DNA of 39,428 nt from Candidatus Poribacteria bacterium (GTDB taxonomy: Bacteria; Poribacteria; WGA-4E; WGA-3G), in assembly GCA_022821495.1 (NCBI GenBank), contig JAJEDN010000045.1:1-39428 (forward strand), in the 5' to 3' direction. The translations under genes and the position numbers were made by a program. Shown here one piece after another: positions 16,556 through 25,857 of this stretch. The notes under the pieces are model-generated. The model did no database searches, was not told the DNA's origin, and worked only from the letters and a program-made list of their open reading frames with translations. Within the stretch, counting starts at the first letter, position 1; each line of letters begins with the position of its first letter.

Positions 16556-19273
16556 TTACGAGGCTTCCGCCTCAAAAGCCTCGCGTCTTGCGATTGTCTC
16601 TGGAAGTTTATCCAACCTGCCAGCGATCTCAAAGTCTTCCCAATCAAACAGCATTGTCTCTGGTGCGTCTGTAAATCCCGGCACCCGCAACGCCGTTTTC
16701 AAAACGATTGTCTTGCTCGAATTCTGCAATCCTGCATACGAAAGCATCCCTATCAAAGCATATAATGAATATTCCTCAGCGAGTTGTTGAATCCGCTTAT
16801 CCTTGAAAACATAAGGATTCATTGACGCACTATAATCCAATGGCTCTACAGCATCACCAAATAGAATCTTTGCCTCTTTCCAGATCAGATGTGGTGGGTA
16901 ATATGGTGTGCCGAGCAACCAAATTACATCTGCTCCATCAAACTTAGCCGCCAAAACCTTTGCCTGTTCTGCGATCTTCTTAAAAAAAACTGTTGGTTTG
17001 GTATTCCGGTTCTTAAGAGTGTCCTCCAATATCGTATTCATTCCCTCCCGGAGAACCAGCGTGTGTTGCGTGTCAGGTGTCCGTTGCACCTCGCGATGCA
17101 CACCAATCGCAAACCGAATGCCGATACTTGACAACCCGAGTGCATCCCAATCCAAATCATAGTTGAGAATCGAGTGTGGTGAATGCATTTCGCTCCGCAA
17201 CTGATACACACGGTTGCCCGCCAGCGTCTCTTTCATTCCTAAATTGTAGATGTCTATCTGCTCGTTTGGGAATGTCTTCTTGAGATATTCTTCACACAGC
17301 GAAGGCGAAAGAACCACCAATTTTTTTACATTTCGGTGTAACACCGGCGGGATCCAATACTGCAACCTACCCTTCTCAAAACACATCGGAGCATCCGCAT
17401 CCCGTGTATAGTGATCGAAGAACGCCTTCAACGAATGCCAAGGTGTCCAACTCCGATACAGCGAAGTCTTCTGGATATTGTCAATGTTTTTAGCATCGTG
17501 AATGTCGAGCACCCCAAACGCGACCGCATCTTTCACGGACATCCCAATGCACGAAGAACTATTCTCTATTGCGGCATTCACCTGAAACATCTGTTCAACA
17601 AGTGCCTCCTCAGCGCTACCAAACGCCTTCACCACTGATCTAACACGGGTCGCGATATTGTCTGTCAAATCCTCTTTGTTGATATTGATCGCATTCAGCA
17701 ATGCGTGTGCAAAATCTCCTAAAATCGAACACCCCCAATACTGAGTCCACGTTCTTAACTGTCCTACGGAGAGACGATTCTCAACAAACAGGTCGGATGC
17801 ATACGTGTAATTCACGACATAGACTCGATCCGTCCCACTAAACACATCACTTATAGGATCGGCGTATTGCGGATTCATGAGCAGTTGGTGTGGCGTTCCA
17901 CAGACCATTACAGCGGCATCTTTTATTGATTTATATTGTGATAGATACCCTCGCTCCTGACATTCTTCGTAGACAGGGCATTTCGGACAGATAATTTTGT
18001 CTGGGTTCCCACCCATATCGGACAATCTATTACACCGATATGAGTCAATACATGTATTCCCGTGTTCAAAAGGATGTTTCAACTGTTCGTCGATAGGAAT
18101 ATGTTTCAACACATAGGCAAGATAGCTGCGAGGCTTCCAATCTCGAGCAATAATCCCTTCGTTTTCATAATAGCGTAACGCAGATTCCGCATATTCGTCT
18201 GTCGGTAGATCCAGAAACAACAGTTCTTTTTCCAAAAATGCCCGTTCAATCTTTCGGTTCTCGTCTGGATGCCGAAGCCCCGTCTCAATCCCGATTACAC
18301 GTGCATCTGTCTCCAAAACCTTCGCAATTTCAAAAGGTTTAGGTTCCGAATAGGGTTGCTTCGTTAGCACCGGTCGCGGACGTTTGATCGCCAATGGGCT
18401 CAAATTATCCTCTCGGATAGCCTGCGTTTTCTCGGGTATAGAGATCCGTGTATCCTCAATACGGAGCGGTTTGTAAAACGCCTCCGTCTCAGGTTTTTGA
18501 ACACTTGGTTCCTTAGATGGCACATCACTTCCAAACACGGGTTTATGAAATGCGCTCCGAAAAAAGCCAAGCAACCCGAACAGCACGTCACTTGAAATTA
18601 CGGGTGGTTTCAGCAACGAACCCATCAATATCTCATAGCGAGCGTCCCAGACGCTGTAATTCATATCCCCTTTCACTTCGACATACACCTCGCGGTGTTT
18701 CAGGTCCGTCGGCATCGGGCAGCGTTCATAGATATACTGTGTCGCTTCAGGTGTATCTGGGTGCAGATATTCCTCAACCCGGCACGAAAACCGTAATCCC
18801 CAGTCCTTTGTCAACGTCACCAGTGGTGTCACTACTGCACTGATCAACGCCTCCAAACATGCTGATACCGCATCCGGTGCCCTCAAAATCGCCTGATGTG
18901 TGAATTCGATGTCGTGCCAAGGCGCGTCCTCGTATCCAGAGGTTTCCCCTGTATAGATGCCCATCCCCCATGAAGCGTACCACCGCCGCTGTCGCCAACT
19001 CTGCGCATTCTGACGATGCTTGATCCGGTCGCAGGAGTTATCGCTTCGCGTCCAATCCGCCGGCGCACGATCAAACGGAACCTTTCCAATCGGCATAAAC
19101 GAGATATTCGCTTTTTCCAGTTCATACAAGAGCACTGAGCACTCATGTGCATAATGCACTCGAAAGTGGTAAGGGTACTGCTCATGCCTCCCAGGTAAAA
19201 CAATTGTCTTACGCTGGTTCAGCGTCCGATTCTCTGGATCACGGCAGCGTTTAATTATTTGTTTTAACTCCAT
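16556..19273 (-). CDS. Large unidentified protein with a helicase-like Cys cluster
   Basis: 905 residues; AGGAG lies about 12 bases before ATG 19273. I do not recognise the family with confidence. No signal peptide or membrane segment is seen. C408, C414, C429, C432 and C438 (CPKCPVYEEC) precede GYLSQYKSIKDAAVMVCGTP, a layout that recalls the Fe-S or zinc cluster followed by motif II in some SF2/primase-linked helicases. The expected nucleotide-binding motifs are missing: there is no GxGKT, VVNYTYA stands where a DEAD-type box would be, and the C-terminal region WLLGTPYYPPHLIW to KTIVLKTALRVPG lacks an arginine-finger motif. It may be a degenerate helicase relative. The frame continues beyond its TAA (separate entry). 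Confidence 0.5.
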   Translation of the reverse strand: MELKQIIKRCRDPENRTLNQRKTIVLPGRHEQYPYHFRVHYAHECSVLLYELEKANISFMPIGKVPFDRAPADWTRSDNSCDRIKHRQNAQSWRQRRWYASWGMGIYTGETSGYEDAPWHDIEFTHQAILRAPDAVSACLEALISAVVTPLVTLTKDWGLRFSCRVEEYLHPDTPEATQYIYERCPMPTDLKHREVYVEVKGDMNYSVWDARYEILMGSLLKPPVISSDVLFGLLGFFRSAFHKPVFGSDVPSKEPSVQKPETEAFYKPLRIEDTRISIPEKTQAIREDNLSPLAIKRPRPVLTKQPYSEPKPFEIAKVLETDARVIGIETGLRHPDENRKIERAFLEKELLFLDLPTDEYAESALRYYENEGIIARDWKPRSYLAYVLKHIPIDEQLKHPFEHGNTCIDSYRCNRLSDMGGNPDKIICPKCPVYEECQERGYLSQYKSIKDAAVMVCGTPHQLLMNPQYADPISDVFSGTDRVYVVNYTYASDLFVENRLSVGQLRTWTQYWGCSILGDFAHALLNAININKEDLTDNIATRVRSVVKAFGSAEEALVEQMFQVNAAIENSSSCIGMSVKDAVAFGVLDIHDAKNIDNIQKTSLYRSWTPWHSLKAFFDHYTRDADAPMCFEKGRLQYWIPPVLHRNVKKLVVLSPSLCEEYLKKTFPNEQIDIYNLGMKETLAGNRVYQLRSEMHSPHSILNYDLDWDALGLSSIGIRFAIGVHREVQRTPDTQHTLVLREGMNTILEDTLKNRNTKPTVFFKKIAEQAKVLAAKFDGADVIWLLGTPYYPPHLIWKEAKILFGDAVEPLDYSASMNPYVFKDKRIQQLAEEYSLYALIGMLSYAGLQNSSKTIVLKTALRVPGFTDAPETMLFDWEDFEIAGRLDKLPETIARREAFEAEAS

Positions 19274-19498
19274 TAGAGGGTAATCTCCTATCAGTTGATA
19301 ACTGGTGTTATCTCCTGTAAACTACTACGGAGTGTGGATTGTGTGGGTCCGGCTCCTGCACAATCGCCCTGAGTCAACCAAAAAATAAGAATCGCAGATC
19401 GTGATTAGGACTTCACGTGTTAACTTCAAGAAATAGTATACATGTAGATAGAAATAAAAAACAACTCCCAATTGTAAAATTGAAGGTTCCTATAGCAC

Positions 19499-20359
19499 TT
19501 ATTTTCCTGATTTAAGTCTCCCCCAAGTGGTAGTGGTTTTTCCTGCAGCATCAACTGCCAAAACACCTTCAATTCCTTTGCCGAGTGACTTTACCTCGTC
19601 CTCAGAGAGTGCCACATTAAAGATAACAATTTCATCAATGATTCCGCTCCAATGACACCTGCCTTTACCCGCATTACAGCCCGCATCCGCACCGATGTAA
19701 ACCGCCTCAAAAGAATCCCAAGGTTGTCCGACTGCGTCTGCACTGTTCTGAAGTTCACCATTAACGTAGATATAGATTTTCGTTCCATCCCAAACCCCAA
19801 CAAGATAGACCCACTCTTTTTCGGGAAGCGGATCTCCGAGTGCTTCAAACCTTTCGGGCGCGCTCTTTAAACGATAATGAAACGATGCTTGGTTAATTCT
19901 ACCACCGACATTCTCATGTGCACCGGTGCCAAGTAGATACTGCGACCAACTTGAACATCCATGTCCTTTCCATATAACGCATTTTCCGTTCGGTGGTGCT
20001 GTTGCGTATACCCAAGCATGAATCGAGAAACCTTCGGAGTCCTTAAAATTCAAGGCTGCTAAACTATCGGGATCTCCTTTCGTTCCGATACGAACATGAT
20101 TTTGTGCCTCAGCACCACTGAACTCTATACCGCCACCGAATTTGCCTTCTGTCCATTTGACATCGCCAACAAATATGCCATCACTACCGTTCCCAGAGAG
20201 ATCTGTAACGGTTTCACCCGCGCCTTCTTCAAATGTCCACATACCTTGAATCGTATCTTCATCAATTTTTGTATCACCCGTCAATATTATTACAAAACTG
20301 AGCAGAATAATAACACTTATAGCAAGTATGTAATTCAGATACCGTTTTGCGAAAAACAT
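19499..20359 (-). CDS. LamG-domain protein with TTWGRLK tail
   Basis: 286 residues from ATG 20359, chosen because AGGAGG lies 4 bases upstream and MFFAKRYLNYILAISVIILL starts an export signal or anchor. The frame is open farther upstream to 20743, but that part belongs to a decayed WD40 gene. LamG strands: IQGMWTFEEGAGETVTDLS, GIFVGDVKW, FSIHAWVYATAP, KEWVYLVGVWDGTKIYIYVN, VYIGADAG and GIIDEIVIFNVALSEDEV. It ends VLAVDAAGKTTTTWGRLKSG, the shared tail. Cysteines around CVIWKGHGCSSW and CNAGKGRC may form disulfides outside the cytoplasm. Confidence 0.85.
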   Translation of the reverse strand: MFFAKRYLNYILAISVIILLSFVIILTGDTKIDEDTIQGMWTFEEGAGETVTDLSGNGSDGIFVGDVKWTEGKFGGGIEFSGAEAQNHVRIGTKGDPDSLAALNFKDSEGFSIHAWVYATAPPNGKCVIWKGHGCSSWSQYLLGTGAHENVGGRINQASFHYRLKSAPERFEALGDPLPEKEWVYLVGVWDGTKIYIYVNGELQNSADAVGQPWDSFEAVYIGADAGCNAGKGRCHWSGIIDEIVIFNVALSEDEVKSLGKGIEGVLAVDAAGKTTTTWGRLKSGK

Positions 20360-20378
20360 GGTTCCTCCTATTGTAGCA

Positions 20379-20710
20379 CTATGGTTCCCCATATTTGGCA
20401 GCTTCATCCCAATCCCACACGAGAATTGTACCATCTTGCCCCTCCCTGGGAATAACGCAATCTCTTTACCCGTTTTCACGTCATAAAGCCAGATACCCAT
20501 ATCGTTACCGACAGCGAATTGGGTCCCGTCGGGTGAGAACTGCATATCATTAATTCCACCCTTCCCCAAACGTATTTTCGCCGCTTTTGGCAGCTCCCAT
20601 TTTGAGTAATCTTTGACTGTTTCAGCTGATTGGGCTTCTGCAAATAGTGGTGTATAAGCCATAAGATATAGGACGCACGCAACAATTATTTGCTTCCCTC
20701 GTCCAAACAT
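20379..20710 (-). pseudogene. WD40-repeat gene remnant (internal deletion and frameshift)
   Basis: AAGGAA precedes ATG 20710. A signal peptide (MFGRGKQIIVACVLYLM to FAEA) leads into a WD40 beginning: YSKWELPKAAKIRLGKGG, INDMQFSPDGTQFAVG and GIWLYDVKTGKEIALFPG. The frame then loses sense, and the other frame gives QDGTILVWDWDEAAKYGEP ending at TAG 20379-20381, a typical last WD40 strand. So the first about 95 residues and the last about 20 of a WD40 protein are joined after loss of the middle, with a frameshift at the junction. By chance the original frame stays open into the LamG gene. Confidence 0.7.
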
Positions 20711-20721
20711 GTGGAATTTCC

Positions 20722-21126
20722 TTAAATTTTCACACCGCGCCATTCATCTGCGGCACAGGTAATATCGACAACGTTGCCATCTGGATCTGCTACTTTGAAA
20801 GAGCGTTCAGGCAATTTATCGGCACTGATTTCGTCGCCTTTTTTTACATTGTCCATCAGCAACTCAAATCCGCCCTCGCGAAGCGTGTTATAGATGCTCG
20901 CCAAATCTTCAACGATGATGCCGAAATGGATAAATTCTGTGCCTTCCGCAAACGCTGCCCGTTCCTCGCCGTTATATTGGAGGATCGTCATGTTCAGTGT
21001 ACCGTCAGAGAGGTCGAGTCCACCGCGTCCGCGGTAACCGACAAACTCAAAACCGATGGTCTCATAAAATCGACGGGAGGCTTCCATATCCTTCGTACGT
21101 AGTGCGATGTGTCTCAAAAATGCCAT
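20722..21126 (-). CDS. VOC (glyoxalase/bleomycin resistance) family protein
   Basis: 134 residues from ATG 21126, which has AAGGAG 8 bases upstream; an in-frame start at 21186 is less likely. One vicinal-oxygen-chelate module pair: FLRHIALRTKDMEASRRFYE with the first metal-ligand histidine, TEFIHFGIIVEDL with the second, and ADPDGNVVDIT, where Asp replaces the more common Glu ligand. It is probably a small cytosolic metal-dependent lyase, dioxygenase or binding protein; the substrate is unknown. The decayed WD40 gene begins 11 bases after its stop, so the two were probably cotranscribed. Confidence 0.8.
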   Translation of the reverse strand: MAFLRHIALRTKDMEASRRFYETIGFEFVGYRGRGGLDLSDGTLNMTILQYNGEERAAFAEGTEFIHFGIIVEDLASIYNTLREGGFELLMDNVKKGDEISADKLPERSFKVADPDGNVVDITCAADEWRGVKI

Positions 21127-21242
21127 TGTTGTCGCTCCTTTTTGATAAAAAGAACTGGATGGGTCGAAATTTTGTTGGAATCGCACTCTATTTTACACAA
21201 GCACTATTTGAATGTCAACATATCTCTCGCCCGAAATTTTCT

Positions 21243-21271
21243 TTTTGAAAAAAGGGGAGGTGTGCTATAAT
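21243..21271 (+). promoter_or_regulatory. Extended -10 promoter upstream of tnpB copy 2 and hisC
   Basis: TGC-TATAAT (21263-21271) is a consensus extended -10 element, with an AT-rich TTTTGA or TTGAAA 15-17 bases upstream as a weak -35. It points into the truncated tnpB element and, beyond it, hisC. It may be the original hisC-operon promoter, into whose downstream side the element inserted. Confidence 0.5.
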
Positions 21272-21282
21272 AGAATTGTGCT

Positions 21283-22090
21283 TAGCACTCCCCCGTCAAA
21301 CCCCCATGCTTTAGCTTGGGGATATAGACGGCTAAGATTATTGTAGGTCAAACTATATTGTAGGTCAAAAATGTCAATGAGAAAAGCCCGTAAGTTCAAA
21401 CTTCAGAACCAATCTAATACGATAAAGATAGGCAACATGCTTGACGATATGTGGGAAATCCATGTGCATATCATGAAACTTGCTCGTAGGTATTACAACA
21501 TATTTGGTAAGAACCTATCAGTATATCGTTTAAAAGCACACGTTACAAAACTAAAAAAGCGAACAAAACCACATTGGGCAAACTTGCCGAGTCAAGTTGT
21601 GCAGGATGTTGTATTGCGCTATGGTAAATCGCAAGGTGCTTTTCTTGATAATATCAAAGACCGAAAAGCCGGTAAAACGACGCGTAAAGTCGGTAGACCC
21701 AAAATACAACCGCGTCATAAATATAACTCCATGACGTTCACACAAGTGGGGTATGAACTTGAAGATAATCGTATCAAAATCAACTGTATAGATACATGGT
21801 TTTCCTTCCATAAACACCGTGAAATCAAAGGAACTATCAAGACTATCACCATTAAACGTGATAAATGCGGAGACTATTGGATATGTTTTTCGTGTGAGAA
21901 TGTTGACGATTCCGAACCTAAACCCAAGACGGGTAAGAGCGCAGGGTTTGATTATGGAAACAAAACATTCCTGACAAGTAGCGAAGGTAAGAAGATAGAA
22001 TCCCCGCAGTTTTTCAAACAATCACTGAAGACGTTGCAATCTCTCAACAGAGAATTAAGTCGTAAAGTCAAGGGTTCTGGTAATTGGTAT
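21283..22090 (+). mobile_element. IS200/IS605-type element, 3'-truncated (copy 2)
   Basis: The left end matches copy 1 (CACTC, then the CCGTC/GACGG hairpin at 21293-21331 with a strong CCCCA/TGGGG inner stem). Between hairpin and gene is a short tandem duplication of TATTGTAGGTCAAA (21340-21368). The element breaks off inside tnpB after the codon for Tyr in GNWY and joins directly to the hisC upstream region; no right end is present, so this copy cannot move. Confidence 0.65.
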
Positions 22091-22093
22091 TGA
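21371..22093 (+). pseudogene. tnpB: tnpB, truncated (copy 2)
   Basis: 240 residues, related to the first 238 residues of the complete copy at 9022 (about nine in ten identical by eye). By comparison the natural start is ATG 21377. It keeps RuvC-I (AGFDYGNKTFLT) but ends at GNWY and lacks RuvC-II, RuvC-III, the zinc ribbon and the omega RNA region, so it cannot be a nuclease. The TGA stop comes from the sequence that follows the deletion. hisC starts 16 bases later. Confidence 0.85.
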
Positions 22094-22108
22094 GACACAA
22101 AAAACACT

Positions 22109-23191
22109 ATGCTAAAACCGAAACCGAGTATTGAAACAATTCAACCGTATCAAGGCGGTAAACCGATTGAAGAAGTCCAGCGCGAGTTGGGTATCACCGA
22201 TATTATCAAATTGGCGTCCAATGAAAACCCATTGGGTCCGTCGCCGTTAGCGGTGCAGGCGATTGCTGAGAGTGCTACGCAGGTACATCTCTACCCCGAT
22301 GGTAACGCCTACTATCTCAAAAGGGACCTCGCGCAACATCTCGGTATTTCTCCTGAGTCTCTGATTTTGGGGAACGGTTCAAACGATGTGCTGCAGTTAG
22401 TCGCTGAGGCATACCTTGCTCCAGACGATGAAGTCATCTACGCGGCGGGTGCGTTTGTCGTCTATAGCCTTGTAACGAAGTTGTGTAGTGCAACAGCGGT
22501 TGTCGTGCCGATGGTGAATGATACACACGATTTCCCCGCCATGGCAGCGGCGATCACCGAGAAAACAAAGGTAATCTTCATCGCGAATCCGAATAACCCG
22601 ACTGGAACAATGGTCACGGCAGAAGAAACAACAGCGTTTATAGCACAAGTGCCTGACGATGTACTCGTTGTGTTTGATGAAGCCTATTATGAATATGTCG
22701 CCCGTTCGGATTATCCGCAGACGTTGCCTTATGTGCTGGAAGGACGAAACTTCATCATCACCCGAACGTTTTCCAAAATTTATGGACTCGCCGGACTACG
22801 CATTGGCTACGGTATCGCGCCCCCTCCATTGGTAGAAACCTTGAATCGGGTACGACAGCCGTTCAATTGCAGTTTGGTAGGACAAGCCGCAGCGCGCGCC
22901 GCACTGAAGGATACAGATCACGTTACGAAAAGTCAGAAGAATAATACAGCCGGAAAAGCGTTCCTCTATAAAGCGTTTGACGACATGGGACTTCTTTATA
23001 TCCAAACCGAAGGCAATTTCATTATGTTGCACGTGCCACAATCCGGAGCAGACATCACTGACGCGCTTTTGAAACAAGGCGTCATCGTGCGTCCGATGGC
23101 AGGCTACGGCTATCCAAACGCAGTCCGCGTAACAATCGGCACACAGCAAGAAAACGAAAGGCTTATTACCGCTTTAAGAGTGGTCAACTGA
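22109..23191 (+). CDS. hisC: Histidinol-phosphate aminotransferase
   Basis: 360 residues, standard length. It is a fold-type I PLP aminotransferase that converts imidazole-acetol phosphate to histidinol phosphate in histidine synthesis. Landmarks: IKLASNENPLGPSP near the N-terminus, NGSNDVLQL, IFIANPNNPTG, VVFDEAYYEYV, the PLP lysine in TRTFSKIYGLAGLRIGYG, and the phosphate-binding arginine in VRVTIG. No clear ribosome site precedes ATG 22109, and only 15 bases separate it from a broken tnpB. No other histidine genes are nearby; ispG follows after 14 bases, so they are probably cotranscribed. Confidence 0.92.
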   Translation: MLKPKPSIETIQPYQGGKPIEEVQRELGITDIIKLASNENPLGPSPLAVQAIAESATQVHLYPDGNAYYLKRDLAQHLGISPESLILGNGSNDVLQLVAEAYLAPDDEVIYAAGAFVVYSLVTKLCSATAVVVPMVNDTHDFPAMAAAITEKTKVIFIANPNNPTGTMVTAEETTAFIAQVPDDVLVVFDEAYYEYVARSDYPQTLPYVLEGRNFIITRTFSKIYGLAGLRIGYGIAPPPLVETLNRVRQPFNCSLVGQAAARAALKDTDHVTKSQKNNTAGKAFLYKAFDDMGLLYIQTEGNFIMLHVPQSGADITDALLKQGVIVRPMAGYGYPNAVRVTIGTQQENERLITALRVVN

Positions 23192-23205
23192 TAAGAATAA
23201 AAAAC

Positions 23206-24330
23206 ATGAAAGAACTCATACAGCTCACCAACAAACGTCTTACACGGCAAATCATGGTAGGAGATGTCCCCATCGGCGGTGGCAGTCCTGTCTCTATCCA
23301 GACGATGACGACAACACTGACGCATGATGTTGATGCTACATTAGCACAGGTAGAACGATGTGCAGAAGCAGGCGCGCAGATTGTCCGCGTTGCTGTTCCA
23401 GAGGAAGCGGACGCGAAAGCACTCAGTTCGATTGTGAAGCGCGCATCTGTTCCGATAGTATCCGACATCCACTTTAACTACCGGTACGCACTCGCTGCTG
23501 TAGATGCGGGGGTCGCGAAAGTCCGTATCAATCCAGGTAATATCGGGAACCAGAAACGGATTGCAGAGGTCCTGTCTGCAGCGAAAGCAGCGAATATCCC
23601 AATCCGTATCGGGGTCAATGAGGGATCGCTCGAAAAAGACCTGCTGGATAAATACCCGTCGCCGACAGCCGAGGCGTTGGTGGAGAGCGCGATGCGGCAC
23701 GTCAATATCTGTGAAGAACACGATTTCAGAGACATCGCTATCTCCGTTAAATCGAGTGATCCGATTCGCATGATAGAGGCGAACCGCCAACTCTCAGAAA
23801 AAGTGCCGTATCCATTACATCTCGGTGTGACAGAAGCAGGGACACCCCGGCGTGCGCATGTCAAATCGACGCTCGGCATCGGTACACTTCTAATGGAGGG
23901 CATCGGTGATACGATCCGCATCTCAATCACTGGCGACCCCGTTGAAGAGGTCTTGACGGCGAAAGAACTCCTGCGCGCACTCGGTATGGCGGCAGACATG
24001 CTGGACGTTGTCTCTTGTCCGTTCTGTGGGCGCGGTGATCCAGATGCGGATTATGAAAATATCGTTGCTGTCGCCGAAGAACTCTTGGAGAAACACGGCA
24101 TCAACATTCCTGTGGCGGTGATGGGCTGTGAAGTCAATGGACCGGGTGAAACCCGTAACGCTGAGGTCGGTATCCACTTGGGCGGTAAAGAACTCGCAGT
24201 CCTTAAAGTTCGCGGTGAACGCGTCCGAACCTTCCGAGGACGCGACGAGGTCAATCCTGAGTTTTTAGCGAATGCACTACTTGAGGCAGCACAGCAACTA
24301 CAAGTCTCTCAGATTGATAATGCCTCATAA
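23206..24330 (+). CDS. ispG: 4-hydroxy-3-methylbut-2-enyl diphosphate synthase
   Basis: 374 residues, the short bacterial form. It reduces MEcPP to HMBPP in the methylerythritol phosphate route to isoprenoids. The [4Fe-4S] ligands are C271 and C274 in SCPFCGRGD and C308 in MGCEVNGPGE, with the conserved glutamate E315. The N-terminal TIM barrel includes GGGSPVSIQTMTTT and VRINPGNIG. It lies in a run with hisC and a GT39-like gene, and uppP is 3.5 kb away, so isoprenoid precursor and lipid-carrier genes are close together. Confidence 0.96.
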   Translation: MKELIQLTNKRLTRQIMVGDVPIGGGSPVSIQTMTTTLTHDVDATLAQVERCAEAGAQIVRVAVPEEADAKALSSIVKRASVPIVSDIHFNYRYALAAVDAGVAKVRINPGNIGNQKRIAEVLSAAKAANIPIRIGVNEGSLEKDLLDKYPSPTAEALVESAMRHVNICEEHDFRDIAISVKSSDPIRMIEANRQLSEKVPYPLHLGVTEAGTPRRAHVKSTLGIGTLLMEGIGDTIRISITGDPVEEVLTAKELLRALGMAADMLDVVSCPFCGRGDPDADYENIVAVAEELLEKHGINIPVAVMGCEVNGPGETRNAEVGIHLGGKELAVLKVRGERVRTFRGRDEVNPEFLANALLEAAQQLQVSQIDNAS

Positions 24331-24339
24331 AGGGTAAAA

Positions 24340-25857
24340 ATGAAAGATATTCAGCAACACAATCAAAAAGCCATTCAGTCAATACCTGTTCAAATCGGAT
24401 TAATCGCGCTATTCTTCGCTGCTTACCATCTGCTACTAAAATATATCATGCGCGAGACAGGGCTCGATTTAGGCGCAGTCGGGTATAACAATCATGTTGT
24501 ACCGCTTTACGCCCAACCGAGTTTTGATTTCAGTGTATGGACGTTACCCGCTGCATTCATCGTATGTATGTGCTATTTGTATTTTCGCCATCTATGCTTG
24601 GATTCACAAGTATCTGATCGACGTTTACTCTGGGTAGCGATTGCACTTTTCTGCGTAATTAACATTGGGGTCGCCCAAATTGATGGATACCGAGAAATCG
24701 GGGCAGAAGGCGCGAAAGAGCGAATCTTGACGCTTTTAGAACCTTATACACGAACTTCATTGGAGTATTACGGTGATGTGCCACGCGTTGACGAACTCGG
24801 GATCACGTTCTTAAGGGATTACAGCAAACCTGAATTGTTTGATACACTTTCAGGACACACACGCACGCATCCACCGGGAGGCGTGCTTTTCTTATGGCTT
24901 GTTAGCGGACTCTTCGGTTACAATCTCGTATCGGCATCGTTGCTTTCTATTATATTCACTGCCCTCACGGTAATACCGATCTATCGGCTTGCTGAGATGC
25001 TTTACGGCAAAAAAGTCGCACGTTACGCACTCCTCCTGTTCCTTATCACACCCAACTTTGTGATGTTCACTGGTACCTCAATGGATGGTCCCTTCAGCGT
25101 CTTCCCGATCTTGAGCGTCTACCTTTTTTATATGGCGCGAGAACGGGAGACCATAGCCGACCAGAAATGGAATGAATTCCGTCCTTATAGTTTATTCACA
25201 GGCATCTCGCTTGCACTCGGGATGTTTATGACCTATTCAACAGTGGTTGTGGGTGTGTTTTTGTGCGTTATCGCCTTATTGGAGCGAAAACGGTTCGTGC
25301 AGTATCTTAAAGTCCTGCTGTTCGCGAGTTCAGGATTCATCGGATTCTACCTTTTGTTATTCGTCCTGACGGGATTCCGTCCGATTGAAGCGCTCTGGGC
25401 AGCGATCAAAAAAGATGAAATGGGCATGGGAACAGGGTACGAAAGTATCGGACGTTATTTCCACCTGAGTTTCGCAAATCTATTTGCTTTCCTCATCGGT
25501 GTGGGGTTCCCGATAACAACTGTTTGGCTCCGGCAACTCGTCTCAACAATAACGGAGTGGCGACACAACACGCGTACATCTGAACAGCCAATTGGTGAAT
25601 CACGAATTTCTTGGATTTTCCGGCACGAGCACACAGATACTTTCGTCATCAGCTTCCTGATTACACTCCTCTTTTTCACATTCTCGACTTTGTTCACAAT
25701 GGAAGTTGAGCGTATCTGGATTTTTATGGTGCCATTCTTCGTTATCCCCGTCGCCAAACACCTCACGGATCGCCCGATCTCCGATTTCTACTGGGTCTGC
25801 GGTATACTCGTGGCACAGCTTATCATCGGGGAAGTCCTGCTCTATACATATTGGTAA
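24340..25857 (+). CDS. GT39-like polyprenyl-phosphate-sugar glycosyltransferase, membrane
   Basis: 505 residues with about ten or more hydrophobic segments from residue 16 on. The first large loop has acidic residues (YREIGAEGAKERIL), and after it comes HTRTHPPGGVLFLWL, the His-Pro-Pro-Gly block common in GT39/ArnT-like enzymes, then PNFVMFTGTSMDG. These enzymes move a sugar from a polyprenyl-phosphate donor to a protein or lipid outside the membrane. The acceptor is unknown. It starts 9 bases after ispG. The isoprenoid neighbour fits a lipid-carrier-dependent function. Confidence 0.75.
   Translation: MKDIQQHNQKAIQSIPVQIGLIALFFAAYHLLLKYIMRETGLDLGAVGYNNHVVPLYAQPSFDFSVWTLPAAFIVCMCYLYFRHLCLDSQVSDRRLLWVAIALFCVINIGVAQIDGYREIGAEGAKERILTLLEPYTRTSLEYYGDVPRVDELGITFLRDYSKPELFDTLSGHTRTHPPGGVLFLWLVSGLFGYNLVSASLLSIIFTALTVIPIYRLAEMLYGKKVARYALLLFLITPNFVMFTGTSMDGPFSVFPILSVYLFYMARERETIADQKWNEFRPYSLFTGISLALGMFMTYSTVVVGVFLCVIALLERKRFVQYLKVLLFASSGFIGFYLLLFVLTGFRPIEALWAAIKKDEMGMGTGYESIGRYFHLSFANLFAFLIGVGFPITTVWLRQLVSTITEWRHNTRTSEQPIGESRISWIFRHEHTDTFVISFLITLLFFTFSTLFTMEVERIWIFMVPFFVIPVAKHLTDRPISDFYWVCGILVAQLIIGEVLLYTYW

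Noticed and set aside
19499..20743. A single 414-residue WD40-LamG fusion protein.
   Set aside because: The LamG part has its own AGGAGG and signal-like start at 20359, and the WD40 part resumes its correct sequence in a different frame ending at 20379. The continuous frame is accidental.
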